Assembly (NCBI GenBank): GCA_016758965.1
Contig: JAEPRB010000463.1
Coordinates: 1-16,141, forward strand
Length of the DNA stretch: 16,141 bases
Direction of reading: 5' to 3'
Origin: Circinella minor
Taxonomy: Eukaryota; Mucoromycota; Mucoromycetes; Mucorales; Lichtheimiaceae
The notes under the pieces are model-generated. The model did not search any database. It was not told the DNA's origin and saw only the letters and a program-made list of their open reading frames with translations. Positions 1 through 9,980 of this stretch are shown piece after piece (position 1 is the stretch's first letter; each line of letters opens with the position of its first letter). A program made the translations under genes and the position numbers.

Positions 1-137
1 TTGGAACCGAAAAGCTTCCTTTCTTGTATGCGACTAATTTATCTTCTGAAATAGATCGCGTTCTATATAGTGTAAGCTTTAATCTTTGCCATTGACAGGT
101 GATAGCTTCAAGTTTCTTCATAATTTCCACACTTCCA
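1..137 (-). repeat. Inverted copy of an ORF2 gene fragment (left copy)
   Basis: On the minus strand this stretch reads almost identically to 13627-13763 on the plus strand. Positions 1-127 match without a difference, position 128 is a mismatch, and 129-137 match again; similarity then stops. The copy runs off the left edge of the window, so its true length is unknown. It encodes the same peptide segment as the right copy (motifs such as SVEIMKKLEAI and RTRSISEDKLV) and sits directly against a Ty3/gypsy reverse transcriptase relic. Confidence 0.95.
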
Positions 138-780
138 GGCACATATACACTCTTTTGCATAAATACACATTTCTCTTCTTGTAAAGTAAATTTGCTCCAG
201 TCAAGTGATCTACCACTATACTGACATAGTGGGCGTGCTCTGGTAACGTTTTAGATGCTATAATAATATCATCAACAAAAGTGTGGCGTTGGGCTGTGTC
301 TCAAAATAATTTATCCAGAACTCTTTCAATCCAATGAAACATATAACGAGTACCGGCCTTTGAGCTCGTAAATGCAAGTTTATGTTAATCGCTTTTCTTT
401 ACTGGAAATCTGTTGAATGCACTTGCTAAATATAGAATTGTATAAACCCGTGCATTCGTAAGCGAATCAAACATTTTGACAAAAGTGGATTTTCGTACAA
501 GTCACTCTTTAAAATATTGGTTGAGTGGTCTAACATCAAGACGAGTATGTATCTTTTGGTTCTTTTTTCAAAGTAGTTGTTGATGGAAAGTTCCAGCAAT
601 TGTTTTCATTAGCAGGATTCTTTACAATTGTTTCATTATCTAGCCAATTCTTTATTTCGTCTTCTATTGCATCTTGTACTACTGTATATGGGATTTTATA
701 TTGTCGACGATGACAAACCACATCTAATGGTGTTCGTAGTGAAATAACAACTTCTGGTAAAGGACAAAAAGAAGTTTTGC
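138..780 (-). pseudogene. Ty3/gypsy reverse transcriptase relic
   Basis: Read on the minus strand from about 780 downward, this is the N-terminal half of a Ty3/gypsy-type reverse transcriptase. The approach segment (RRQYKIPYTVVQDAIEDEIK, then a WLDNETIV stretch) is followed by RLDVRPLNQYF, the catalytic block ILYLASAFNRFPV, the KLAFTSS block and the active-site motif FVDDIIIAS (codons VDD at 268-276). It is broken. A frameshift near 541-548 separates KKEPKDT from RLDVRPL, three in-frame stops lie at 502-504, 385-387 and 301-303, and about a dozen residues of the usual FGL-containing block between RYMFH and RVLDKLF are missing (around 325-345). No LTR, RNase H or integrase is visible. The family call is firm; the extent upstream of 780 is not. 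Confidence 0.87.
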
Positions 781-1690
781 TAACCTGGTTTAAAATTCAT
801 ATACGTATTATAATTAAAAGTCCCTCCATCTACAAGCATACGACAAAAGGTTTTTTTATTTCTTCTGCCGCAGTTACTTTTTTTTCCTGCAATAACAGAA
901 AACTCAAATATTCTTTAGCTACAATTTATGTTTGTGATTTTGTATATATGTGTGTAACAAAAGTTCTTTCTGACCACATTTGGAATCTATAATGATCTAT
1001 ACACATGCCCCCTCTTTTCCCTTCATACCATTTACAAGTGATACATTGTGAAGATTGGTAGTAGTAAGTAACAGGTATTCTTGATACGTACGACAATTTT
1101 TTTTTCTCTTGGATATGGAAACTGTATTGTCTGGTGTTATTGTTGTTATGGTCAAGTTGATTCACTATTTGACTATTGCACATCTGATAAGTAATGTATA
1201 TGTATATTTACTATATATCATGCTCCCGCGATACACAAATGAACACTCAGTAAAAAGCTATTATAGAAGATTTATTGATGTATTACTGCTATTACTAATA
1301 CTACTATTATTTTCCATTTTACTGCTCTCAGAAATATTTGGATATGTATCATACAATTACTTTGCGTATTATTTCAATAATCATAGTAGATCAGCATATA
1401 TGATTGTAGCATACTTGTCAATTAAATGTTTATTGCATGAGTAAAAGCAATCTTTAATAAGTATATAGGGGTAAGATAAATCCGTTATTCTAATAGTACA
1501 CAAGCATAATATTCTCTTGTCAACAAAAAAAAAATCAATAGAATTTTGTTCAGCCATACAACTTTATTTATTTTATCGAATTTATAGTATGTGCATGAGT
1601 ATGATAGGAAGAACCAGAAGGAATCATGGCAAAATGGTGTTGTTGTGTTGATAAAATATCCATAATGAATCACTTCTTTCTTTGAAATTG
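781..1690. other. Gene-free AT-rich stretch
   Basis: I recognise no gene here. Open frames on both strands are short, low in complexity and without family motifs. The left part may be further decayed retroelement sequence upstream of the reverse transcriptase relic. The right part is the downstream flank of the TFG-like gene and presumably holds its 3' UTR. Confidence 0.5.
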
Positions 1691-3597
1691 TTAATGCCAT
1701 CCTGCAGTATTCACTGGAGGCCTTTGTTGTTGACCTTGTTGTGGAGGAGGAAGAGGAGCTTGATTTTGATGTTGTGGTGGAGGTGGATAATAATATTGTG
1801 TAGAAGGTGGTGCAGAAGGTGCAGAGACACGATAATTGTTACTGTAATCATTATTATTAGACGGGGGAGGTCGTTCAGGTGGATAATTACTTGTTGGTGT
1901 TTGTTGCTGTGGAGTACCCGGCTGAGGTATAGATACGGGTGGACGTAGTGGAGCAGGATAAGACGGTGGTCCACCTACTCCAGGTGAATGCTGGACAGGT
2001 GGATAACCTGGTTGTTGTTGTTGTTGTAGGGGAGGAGGTCGCGGCATTGAAGTAGCAACAGAAGTAGTAGCAACTGTTGTTGAAGAAGGTGGCGGATAGG
2101 GTGTAGAAGCTTGAGTTGTTAATGTTGAAGATGATCCCAATTGGGTTGTTGTTGAACCCATATTGCTGGATAAAGTGGAAGAGGTTACTGGTGGTGGCGG
2201 AGGTGGATAATTCGGTGCTTGCTGGTGTTGTGGTTCTTGCATTTCTGTCTTCTTTTGATCCTTTTTTTCATCACCTAAAAATTGAGCTATATATAACATG
2301 ATAGTCAGCATTTACAATTTTTCACTCTTTCACTTCCCATGTTATTATTTAAATCAATATATTAATATTAATCTATACCGAGTTCAGCGGTGGAAAGATT
2401 CCTATATGATTTTTCTATATCATTTCCATTCCATACACACATATACAAAGTTAGATACATATGGAAATTAAATTGGAGCAAAAGTAATTGTATCTATATA
2501 TAATTACGAAATATAATATTTACCAACAGCTTCAACGCCACCATTATTGATTCCATTGTTTTCAACACTCTTTATTTTACTTGCGTGTGATAAGGAGTCG
2601 AGTACGTGATTGATCATATCTCGCAATTGACTCATTTGATCCTTTAATTCGTCATATGGAGGTGCAGATAAATTTGTATTTCCTATAAATGGATGCTTTT
2701 GCTGCATATTTTTTTTTTTATTTATTTTTAAAAAAAAACGATCTTTGTGTTAATAAATCTAAACCCTACAATTGATCCGCCTTCGCTTCTTTCTTCCAAA
2801 AACTATTTGGTTTTGAATTTACCTTGTCAAATATTGTAATTTTCAATAAAGAGCTTTGTGATATAGCGTGATTAACATCCGTATCATCTTGAATAGATTA
2901 TATATTAATGTTAAAAAAACCGTCGGTATATGTATGTATGCATTTCCCCTTCTCACGCTTTTTTTTTTCCCAATCAAACTTCTTGGCATATATTATATTA
3001 TTTTACCTGTCATGCTCACTAAATCACCCTCTGTATATTGAAATATTGATTATTGATGTGATTGAGTTAGTAATAGAATATATATGTATTATTTATCAAC
3101 AATTCTATTAAATCAGTACCATCGTCCGTGTATTTTAAGACAATATTTTCAGGGCTTGAAAGCTCATTTTTGAATAAACGGTACATCATGAGGCAAAGTC
3201 TAACACCAATAACAAAATTAGATTATTAAAAAAAAACTCATTTAATCTTCCATGTTTTCTATTCACATGCTCCAGCAATTCTTTTAATTTATCTTTTTTT
3301 ACACATAAGAATAATAAAAAGAACTTACTCGTCATAACTTGGAGCTTGGTTTATGGGAATACGTCTAATATCATTATGATAACGACCTATTATGAAGGGA
3401 CCGATTTTTTTTTAATATATTATAATAAATAAATAATATGTTTAGCAAATAACAACAAACAAAAAAATAATAATAAAGCTAAAAAGAAAAAAAAAGGTTG
3501 ATTTGCATTCAACTGTATGATTCTGAACTATACATTTAACGATAATATCACCAGTAACGATTTTACGTAAATTGCTATAATCTTGTTGGTAAGTCAT
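1691..3597 (-). CDS. TFG-like PB1 domain protein (ER exit site organiser family), 7 exons
   Basis: Proposed coding exons, in order on the minus strand: 3597-3534, 3386-3329, 3199-3120, 3030-3007, 2887-2823, 2701-2524 and 2274-1691. They total 1,053 nt (350 aa plus TAA), and frame is kept at all six junctions. Residues about 13-97 form a PB1 domain. It has the conserved lysine (IIVKC, K21), the family segment DIRRIPI, then SYDELCLMMYRLF, and an acidic OPCA-type motif YTDDEGDLVSMTDDTD. A short predicted coiled coil follows at about 113-138 (ELKDQMSQLRDMINHVLDSL). From about 160 to the end the protein is disordered, rich in P, Q, S and T, with PPPPPP runs. This order matches animal TFG, which oligomerises through PB1 and the coiled coil and helps organise COPII at ER exit sites; the same role here is inference. 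Exon 4 is only 24 nt. The intron after exon 3 contains a textbook TACTAAC branch site. Start is the first ATG of the PB1 exon. Confidence 0.85.
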
Positions 3598-4085
3598 AGT
3601 TTAATAATAATACTAAAAAAGAAAGAGTATACGAATGCAGAGGATTACACTGCGCATAAATAGCAATTTGATCCTCCGCACGCTTGGCATTTGCCATGGC
3701 AACACTCCTGATTACCTTGTTTACAACCACATGTTGCCTAACAACTTGGGTTGACAATGAAAAAGATGAGAAAAAAAAGTATGTTGTTTTCTTAAAACAA
3801 GCCAATTATTATTATTATTATTGCTATGTTGAAATAGAAAAAAAAATATTTGAATTTGTATTTGTATTTTTTTTATAACACTGTACAATGAGAGAGAAAA
3901 AGAAAGGTATCAAACTATATGTGGGATGTATATTAAATGCAATAGAAACTTTGAGTGTGAGTGTGAGAATGTGTGACTGAAAAAGGGAAGAACTGGGATG
4001 TGTGTGGGGTTCATAAAATAAATGTTGGGATAAAAAAAAATGTATCAAAAAAGAGAAAGATAAAAAAGTTAAAAAAATAAAAAAT
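3598..4085. other. OPI1 to TFG-like intergenic region
   Basis: This 488-bp gap separates two tandem minus-strand genes. It should contain the OPI1 3' UTR and poly(A) site and the promoter of the TFG-like gene. The sequence shows A-rich and T-rich tracts, a short ATT microsatellite near 3807-3821 and a GTGTGAGTGTGAG stretch near 3954-3968. No open frame with family features is visible on either strand, and I see no specific regulatory element I can name. Confidence 0.6.
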
Positions 4086-6110
4086 TTAACTAGTATCCAT
4101 ATCATCCGTTGCAATCATTTGTTTTGGAGGTTGTTTTTCTTTACTACTACTACTACTAGGTTCTGTCATCTCCATTGATTCTTCTTTTTTTACTTGAGAT
4201 TGTTGCTTTTGTTTTTGCTGTTGACGGCGTTTTCCACTACCACCACCAGCAACACCAACCACGCGTAAACGTTGTAACCATAATTCAGCACGATCCACAG
4301 TATCTGAAAATACATTGGATACGGATTGTAACATTTCAATCGACTCACCACCAAAGTTCAAAAGTTTAATAGAAGTTTCATGAAGTTGAGGATCTTCAGC
4401 AGCTGATCCAGCAATAGGTGAAGCGGAAGTACTACTATTCACCATCTTCCAGCGAGCAGGTAATTGTAAAATAGATCCACGAACAGCATTTTTGGCTTGT
4501 TCAGGCAGACTTGAACTAGCATATCGACTAATAACATCCACTACTTTACGTACAGTATCTACCATTTCTTTTTTAATGGAAGCAAGGGTATTATCAGGTT
4601 CTTGTCCTTCTTCTTGATTCTTGACTATGTCTTTCGATTTGTTCTTATTACTAGCAAGTGAAACTAAGTAACTACGAAGTAATGCCATTTGACGTTCAAT
4701 ATGTTGAATTGCATACTGAAAATAAATAAATAGATAGTAAAAACGTGTTGTATATGTGTGAGTATATTACATTATTTTAAAAAAGAAGAAAAACAATGTG
4801 AGTATGTGTAACGATAATAAAAATTGATCATCATTTTACCTGCAGCCAACTTAAACAGTAACGAAGACATTTCATACTTTCTTCACTTATTACGGCAGCA
4901 GTTGTACCAGCAGCTGAGCCTGCATGCATTACAATTTGTTGCCAACGACTCCTTGGAATAGGTTGTGCTGCATGTCGTACAGTAGGAGATTTAGGTGTTA
5001 AGGTATATGGGCGATGAGGTGATGTTGAACGAGATCCAGAACGAGATCGAGATTTCTTGCCTACTAAATATGTATACATATAATCATTAACCCTTTTTGT
5101 AAAGAACTATTTGTGATTTAGTAGTTTTTTTTAAATATAATATTTTTACCTAATTTATCATCACGAGGATCATCTGTACGGCGTCTTCTAATACTACTTT
5201 CACGAGAAGGTTCATAGGTATCATTTAGAGATGTACGGGCAAGAGCACTGGCTGCTGCCAGCGCAGCCTCATCTTCTTGTTCTGAATATCTACTTCCAAT
5301 CTATTATTATAATAGAACAATTTAAAAAAAATTATTACATGTAACTATATATTTTTTTTTTTTACCCCTGAAAAAAATTAAAAAATATAAAATAGATATA
5401 TATAAAAAAAAACGAGATAGATATTATTATTATTATTATTATTACCTCGGATGAGTCCGAAGAACGTCGACCAAACTTATCATAAATCGGAGAAGTGAAA
5501 GATTCGACCATTTCTACATTATATTTTAATACATCGTTAGATTGGTTTGTATTTTCATAAACATGTAATAGTCAATGAACAGTAGGAATATATATATGAC
5601 ATACTATTTGCTAAATGACGTTGTGATTGTGGTTGTTGATTTGGTGGTTGTCGTTTATTATTATGATAATTATAATAATCATCTTCTTGACTTGTAATAG
5701 AAGAAGTATCACTTGAAAAAGAAAATCTTGAATTAGAAAGAGAAGACGATGTAGGCGTTGGTAATGGACTACTGGGTGTAGTTGAAGGAGCTGATGGATG
5801 ATGCGTTGATAATGGTGGAAGTGTGATGGGAATTGAAGTTGTTGTTGTAGTCGTATTCTTGGCTAAACAAAAAGACCACGTGTATTAGTTTTTTTTTTTT
5901 TCCTTTACTTTTTTTTCACTGTTTTTAAAACACCGTAAAGTGTTTCATACCATTTGCCATATCTCCTAAGGCTTCAGCAGCTAATCTCACATCAGGATCA
6001 GTGTCGTCAAAACTATTTGAGCTGTTTGAATGAGAATTATCTTTTGATTCGTTAGTTGAATTACACAGTTGTGTAATTGACATGGGTGAGGATTGTCGTT
6101 GTTGTGTCAT
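4086..6110 (-). CDS. OPI1: OPI1 family transcriptional regulator, 6 exons
   Basis: Proposed coding exons on the minus strand: 6110-5951, 5862-5605, 5513-5446, 5300-5150, 5060-4840 and 4715-4086. They total 1,488 nt (495 aa plus TAA), in frame throughout. Recognisable blocks are DPDVRLAAEALGDMAN (38-53), MVESFTSPIYDKFGRRS (141-157), PRSRWQQIVMHAG (248-260), the SEESMKCLRYCLSWLQ to YAIQHI helix (271-292) spanning the last intron, VVDVISRYASSSLPE with LQLPARW (about 344-375), and a helical ESIEMLQSV...AELWLQRL region (about 405-437). Linkers are S/T/P/Q-rich and a basic stretch lies near 447-465. In S. cerevisiae Opi1 binds phosphatidic acid and Scs2 at the ER and represses UASINO phospholipid genes when released to the nucleus. 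Whether this fungal copy does so is inferred. I saw no clear FFAT motif. Start is the ATG at 6110; an in-frame ATG at 6155 would add 15 residues unlike the family. Confidence 0.93.
5423..5443. repeat. (ATT)7 microsatellite at an OPI1 splice donor
   Basis: Seven ATT units abut the donor of the OPI1 intron 5445-5301. On the minus strand the intron begins with GT followed directly by AAT units, so repeat length changes sit inside the donor context. Confidence 0.9.
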
Positions 6111-6350
6111 GATTTCAAAATAATAACACAGACAGTTTTTTTTTCTCTGTCTCAAGTTGGGGAGGAAATAGGTTCTTTGTTTTAAGGTAATTTATAAGAG
6201 AATGAGAGAAAAAAAAAAGTAGAATTAATTTGAAAAGAAAAAAAAAAGAAAGAAAGAGAAAAAGAAAGAGAAACGGGTAATAAACAAGTATAATATAATA
6301 ATACACCGATTAGAAAAAAAAAAAAAAAAGATTGGGAAAAGGATTCTTTT

Positions 6351-6356
6351 CACGTG
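6351..6356 (-). promoter_or_regulatory. CACGTGAAA element 1 upstream of OPI1 (UASINO-like E-box)
   Basis: A CACGTG palindrome about 240 bp upstream of the OPI1 start. Read on the minus strand it is CACGTGAAAA, which matches eight of ten positions of the yeast inositol/choline-responsive element CATGTGAAAT bound by Ino2-Ino4 basic helix-loop-helix factors. Function is inferred from the match and from the gene it precedes. Confidence 0.45.
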
Positions 6357-6461
6357 TTAAACTAACAGGAAAGACACACACCTCCCAATTCAAGTTAGGT
6401 TGGGGTTATGTTACAAAATAAGAAACGCCCCGATTCGCTTGGCTGGTTTAACGACTTGTTT

Positions 6462-6467
6462 CACGTG
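6462..6467 (-). promoter_or_regulatory. CACGTGAAA element 2 upstream of OPI1 (UASINO-like E-box)
   Basis: A second CACGTG about 350 bp upstream of the OPI1 start. It again reads CACGTGAAAC on the minus strand, so the CACGTGAAA core is shared with the element at 6351-6356 in the same orientation. A third CACGTG, without the AAA extension, lies in the first OPI1 intron at 5877-5882. Confidence 0.45.
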
Positions 6468-8204
6468 ATACATGCAATTCAACAATTTTTTTTTAATTGT
6501 TCAAGTTCTTAACAATCGCTTATTAATCATTTCCATTCATAAGAATTTATATATCTTTTCTTTTAAATGATGGATAGTTCTAAACACGCAATCATAAAAA
6601 AAAAAAAAAAAACAATTGTATCGGAAGCTTTACTCTCTATTGAGTGCTGTTGAAATCAAAGTTCGTTTATTTGTTGCTCTTGTTGTTATTGTTCTGATTT
6701 ATACTATTATGTGATGCCCTAAAAATAGTCTTAACTTGAACTCATATATAAAGCAATAGTAACAAAAAAAAAACGGTAATTATAAATTTGGGGTACATTT
6801 TTTTCTCTGTTCATAGATTTTCTCCATTTTTTTTTTTCGTTATTTACCCCACAAATTTTTTTTTTCTTGGTCTCATCTTTTTTAAGTTTAGGGAAAAAAA
6901 ATCATAAGAGAGTGTGTGTGGTCCACACTTTTTTTTGATATTCATATGAACAATGTTTGAAACTACATGCTTGTTTCCCTTCCAACCCCCTTCTTTGTCT
7001 TTCAATCTCATATCTCCCACTCTTTTTATTCAAGATTTTCAAATAAATCATGGAAAGATAAACAAACAAACAAACAAAAAGTACTTATTCACTAAGTAAC
7101 TTATATATTTTGTTTTTCTTTCTGTGTTACCCAATGCCTACAACCCTCCCCCCTCACTTTTTTTTTTTTTTTTTTGCTGCTAAAAAAATGAATTTTTGAT
7201 CGTCCGAAAAAAGTCCAATCTATTTTTAATGCAACATAAAAAACAACACTTCATGATGTCATGCTATTTTCATTGTTGAAAATATTTATCAATAATACTA
7301 CCATAATATGTGTTACTATGTATTATAATCAAGTAAAACTTATTATTATAACGAGTTTGTACGCCTGCATAGGAATTTTTTATTTTGAGAGAAAAAGTTT
7401 TTTTGTCTCATGACTTTTAATGTAACTATGATCTACCATCATGAAAATCCATCAAACAGGTTTTATATCCACTTGTCATACAAGTTTACTATTATTTCTA
7501 AAGTACAAATTGTATTTATATTTATTATTTGATTTCCAACTACTACAACTACAATACATATTTTTTTCTTTCTACAATGATAAAAAAAGAAAGACAGTTC
7601 TACTTGTGTGATTTTTTTCTCGTGGGTACCCAATCCTCTTACGACATTATAACAGTACTATTTCACTCTTACTAAACAGACTTCAAGAAATTAGGTACGT
7701 ATACGATTTTTTTTATATAATAATTTCTTATGAATGATATTCGCTTTAATTAATTTTATACTAATATTGGAACCATTATAATAAAATAAATAATATAACA
7801 TATCTCAATTTTTATTTACTTTTCATTAGTGTCCAACTTCCTCGAATATTATCTACAAAAAAGCGATAATGGCTCTTGGATTATTTGATTAAAGCAGCTT
7901 TATTAATGCGATTTTTTTTGTAGAAATGATCTTCATGACTACACAGATTTCCCATTAGCAATAATGCAATTTTTTCTTCTGATACGTAACTTAATATTTT
8001 CTACGTATACCTCTTATGATGTAATGGTCAAAGCCAAAACTAAGTTGATTATATCCATTTGTAAGTTCATTTTAATAAGAAAATTATTGATATATTTGGG
8101 CAATGTAAAAGTAATATGAAAGAAATATAAAAATGGACGATAGGAAGAAAAACAAATAAAATTAAGCAGATAGGACTATGAAGCATTTATATTATTATAT
8201 GTAA

Positions 8205-8226
8205 TAATGATAATGATAATGATAAT
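8205..8226. repeat. (TAATGA)n short tandem repeat
   Basis: Three full TAATGA units and a partial fourth in non-coding sequence. No function is suggested by the context. Confidence 0.85.
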
Positions 8227-8429
8227 ATAAGAAGAAATAAATATATATATAAAAAGAGAAAATATAAAGAGATCGAGGAATAGTAATCAAGTGGTGATTA
8301 TACCAAGTAAAGAATTGAAGGATGCTATTCTTGTTAATTTTCTGGATACATATTTTTGCCCCATACACGACTTTTCTTCATTCGTAATCGTGGATACTCT
8401 AAGAGTTTTTCGTCCCCTGCATGTTCCAC

Positions 8430-9335
8430 CTACATCATCTCGGATTCATTCAGCTGGCCGTCTTGTCGAGCTTCTTTCATATCTTCGCCAATTAATCGTG
8501 CACCAGTTTCCGGGATTAGAACTTGTTGAATATATGATATAGATCTTAGACCATATGTTTCAATATTCCCTGAATTTTTTTTTTCAAATACAATGAGACT
8601 AACGTATTTCCAATGACAATTTGTCCTTGATTCCCATATTACCCAGCCTAGAAGCAATATAAATTGATTTTGTTAAGCATTGATTAATTTGAGTTATTAC
8701 TAAAATTATAAATTATCACTATTAGACATACCGAAAATTCGTGTGCTTCATGCAACATTTGAACCATGCTTTAAGCTTTTCTACTTCCAACTTTTTCTAT
8801 TGATCTGATGGCTTGTCTCAAATAAAAGCTATCTTCCGTCCCAGCAATAATTCCATCAAGTTGGCTTTTCAATTTTTTTACGCGATTAATTAGCTCCTCA
8901 AAATCAATGGACAAAGGGTAGCATTCTTCCAATGCTACTGTCTTGTAATCACATTCAAATCGATGTGTCCAGCAGAAATGATCACGTTCTTGTTCACTTA
9001 AACCAAGTGTATCATGTAATTTTATAATCTCCCGTTGCTTCATGTTCATTGACCCTTGTCTAAATAGATACTTCTGGCAATACTTCTGCATTCTTCGGCT
9101 ATGGAGTATTTAGAATGTAGCTCTTGTATTTCTTCTGTAAACGGGGTTGGTAACTTTTCTTTATAGAAGTAGCATTGTCTTACTATACACAGCACATACA
9201 GCATTAGAAATTTTAGTAATAAGTACGCAAAGTATTTTACTGTGAAAAAAAATGACACTTACGAGAACCGTCACCGCCACCAACCAACAGAGTACCCAAC
9301 ACGACATCTGATTCATTGATTTCCAGTGTATCCAT
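8430..9335 (-). pseudogene. Decayed RTC4-like domain gene
   Basis: Three exon-like blocks on the minus strand: 9335-9263 (begins ATG, MDTLEINESDVVLGTLL), 9158-8732 and 8647-8430. Splice signals are plausible (GTAAGT donor at 9262, CTATAAAG acceptor, GTATGT donor at 8731, TTCTAG acceptor). The middle block carries the hallmarks of the RTC4-like domain: LGLSEQERDHFCWTHRFECD, then YPLSIDFEELINRVKKLKSQ. The last block has GNQGQIVIG and YIQQVLIPETGARLIGEDM. Yeast Rtc4 is a protein of unknown biochemistry, named for an effect on telomere capping. The copy is dead: a frameshift near 9050-9091, an in-frame TAA at 8771-8773, a TAA at 8639-8641 where the family has AGYYG, and a frameshift at the ten-base A run (8575-8584). 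Family call firm; the exon 1 link is weaker. Confidence 0.8.
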
Positions 9336-9980
9336 TATATAATTCTCATCTAGTGTGAAAGCACATCCTTACTACTAATTAGATATTAATCTATTGCACA
9401 GTCATCTATTCCAATTACGATATAAATATACTCTATAGAAAGCAAAAAAAGAGAAACATGAAATCAGCCGCTGCCTCATATTGTTTTTTTTTTGTCTCGT
9501 TATCATCAGTGAGTCACATCGTTCAACACTTCACACTTGTTTATAATACTATAATACATTTTTTTTTATGTTATTATATTATCATATTTATCTACCATAT
9601 GTGTACTTCGCTTAGTTTTTTTTTTAATAAATAAAGAGCCATGAATTCATGTAAGATAAATAGTGTGGCATGTTTTGAAAACAATTAATATAGTAACTAT
9701 ATAGTAAAGTTATTTGATAATATGATAGACGTGAGCAAAGCATTGTAGCAAAACACAAAAAGTGAAAAAAAAAGTCATAAGAAAAACATTTGATACCTGA
9801 ATGGCTAAAGTACACTGCATTATTTATCATGGACACGATGATATAATCGTAGCACTGTCTCAATCAACCCAAGTTCCAAGCAGACATTAACGGAAGTTTG
9901 TTGCGCAAATCTATCCCTGATCTATAAAAATAATAACACCATATATGAGAAAATTTATAATCTAGGAGAAAACGCAATAA
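9336..9980. other. Spacer between two divergent pseudogenes
   Basis: About 645 bp between the start of the RTC4-like pseudogene (minus) and the first readable part of ORF2 (plus). If the two genes were once active, it held both promoters and perhaps an unseen first exon of ORF2. Open frames here are short and without family features. Confidence 0.5.

Larger units (their letters stand above)
6111..8429. other. 2.3-kb gene-free region upstream of OPI1
   Basis: I found no coding region, tRNA or recognisable element in this stretch. It is very AT-rich with long homopolymers (A16 near 6314-6329, T runs near 6825-6840, 6857-6866 and 7160-7177), an AAAC repeat near 7063-7079 and a TAATGA repeat near 8205-8226. 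The left few hundred bases are the OPI1 5' UTR and promoter. The rest could hold non-coding RNA or decayed elements, but nothing supports a specific call. Confidence 0.55.

Noticed and set aside
926..1183. Minus-strand open frame with several cysteines, possible zinc knuckle upstream of the Ty3 relic
   Set aside because: The cysteine spacing does not fit CX2CX4HX4C, and the frame is not continuous with the reverse transcriptase.
1109..1444. Plus-strand open frame of 111 codons with hydrophobic runs
   Set aside because: The composition is what AT-rich non-coding DNA gives (L, I, Y, F). No motif, no intron signals and no support from the context.
6108..6155. Upstream in-frame ATG as the OPI1 start
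   Set aside because: It adds a 15-residue basic/aromatic stretch (MRQRKKNCLCYYF) unlike the rest of the N-terminus. The ATG at 6110 is the more natural start, though transcript data could change this.
8291..8542. Plus-strand open frame of 83 codons
   Set aside because: It lies antisense over the last exon of the RTC4-like pseudogene, whose minus-strand reading gives clear family motifs.
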